Positions 6,109 to 6,709 of a DNA stretch of 6,709 bases are shown in pieces. The stretch is from the NCBI GenBank assembly GCA_019422065.1, contig JAHZEA010000007.1:1-6709 (forward strand), given 5' to 3'. The position numbers were made by a program, and so were the translations under genes. A model generated the notes under the pieces. That model did no database searches. It was not told the DNA's origin and saw nothing but the letters and a program-made list of their open reading frames with translations. Position 1 is the stretch's first letter. Each line of letters opens with the position of its first letter. Origin of the DNA: Lachnospiraceae bacterium. GTDB lineage: Bacteria > Bacillota > Clostridia > Lachnospirales > Anaerotignaceae.

Positions 6109-6709
6109 TTATTTCACCAACCTCGTATATATCAATTTGAACATCTTCTATTTTATCTATGCCTTCGTAAGTACTTTCTTGTGGAGTATGAATATCTCCA
6201 ATAAATCTCTTGCCATTTCCTGATTTAATCAAAAAAGATTTATGCATAAGCTTCATTTTATCAAGTCTTTCTATCTGTCGCCAAGTTTCTACAGGATAAA
6301 AGCCATCAGTTTCTATAAATAAGCCTTTTAAAGTCATACTTTTTGCATATTTAGCACCATATCTTACAAATCCATATCTTGCAAATGTTGATAAAACTTC
6401 TCTATCTTCTTCAGCTGATATATTTACAGAGTCCATATTGAATATAAATTGTAAAGAATATTCTTCGGGATTATCTAAGTCAATTACCCACCAACCGTCA
6501 AATTTAATTTTTTCTGTAGTTGTAGTTAAGTTACCTTCAATTCCAGAAGCATCAACAGGAGTTACTGCCCATTCATATGTTACATTGCTTCGTGGTTCAT
6601 AGTCTTTGAATGAAAATGATTTTGTTAATATTTGTTCGTCATTCATCTCAAATTCAGCAATGGTTCTAAAATATGTATTTCCAACTTCTCTGCGTTTAAG
6701 CCTGAGTCT
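6101..6709 (-). CDS. Phage tail protein, C-terminal part (5' end outside window)
   Basis: Structural tail protein, probably acting in the tail tip next to the hub encoded immediately downstream. The frame is open to the right edge, so the gene is partial: 21 codons precede the first in-window ATG (6646) without a stop, and that ATG has no convincing ribosome binding site and sits inside a domain. The visible 202 residues begin with the end of a fibronectin-III-like module (KRREVGNTYFRTIAEFEM, then a Tyr-Glu-Trp strand and VDASGIEG). A beta-rich domain follows with GWWVIDLDNPEEYSLQF, an FARYGFVRYGAKY segment, and LIKSGNGKRFIGDI near the end, a pattern common in tail proteins of Firmicutes phages. 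The stop TAA lies inside the start of the hub gene (8-base overlap, ATGATTAA), which implies translational coupling. The family assignment is by pattern only. I cannot tell how long the whole protein is or whether an enzymatic domain lies upstream. Confidence 0.8.
   Translation of the reverse strand, partial: RLRLKRREVGNTYFRTIAEFEMNDEQILTKSFSFKDYEPRSNVTYEWAVTPVDASGIEGNLTTTTEKIKFDGWWVIDLDNPEEYSLQFIFNMDSVNISAEEDREVLSTFARYGFVRYGAKYAKSMTLKGLFIETDGFYPVETWRQIERLDKMKLMHKSFLIKSGNGKRFIGDIHTPQESTYEGIDKIEDVQIDIYEVGEIND

Noticed and set aside
6101..6646. Complete 181-residue gene starting at ATG 6646
   Set aside because: The frame is open to the window edge, the upstream residues form a fibronectin-III-like strand set continuous with the rest, and no ribosome site precedes this ATG.

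Overview
The window reads as the late tail-to-lysis segment of a tailed phage or prophage of a low-GC Firmicute, most likely a gut Clostridia member. Every supported gene lies on the minus strand, so the transcript runs from the right edge to the left. The reasons are AT-rich DNA, strong AAGGAG-type ribosome binding sites, tight or overlapping gene junctions, and protein families typical of Clostridia phages. The standard genetic code fits: intact genes end in TAA.

Layout in transcription order: (1) 6709-6101, the C-terminal part of a tail protein that enters from the right edge (fibronectin-III-like end, then a beta-rich tail domain). (2) 6108-3304, a 934-residue baseplate-hub-like protein with a large Cys/His-rich insertion resembling surface-protein repeats of gut Firmicutes. 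(3) 3303-3034, a small OB-fold-like baseplate protein starting with TTG. (4) 3021-1696, a modular tail fibre with repeats. (5) 1602-879, a broken accessory tail gene: one frameshift at an A8 tract and one in-frame TAA leave two short open frames and an unread 47-codon tail. (6) 882-399, a broken four-helix membrane protein of the CmpB-like 'putative ABC transporter type IV' family, frameshifted near its middle. (7) A rho-independent terminator, an 84-residue conserved-looking small protein (321-67), a second terminator, and a ribosome binding site with a GTG start at the left edge that probably opens the next gene.

The first four genes appear to build the tail tip: the partial tail protein and hub form the baseplate, the OB-fold protein probably sits with them, and the fibre binds the host. 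The next two loci lie where accessory tail and lysis functions are usual.

The main observations are three separate disruptions in two neighbouring genes while everything upstream is intact, which suggests either a decaying prophage or sequence errors; the nested insertion in the hub; and two terminators each followed at once by a ribosome binding site and start with no room for a promoter. No complete new defence or mobile system is visible, and no RNA gene, CRISPR array or integrase was found. No gene-free stretch exceeds 300 bases once the broken genes are reconstructed.
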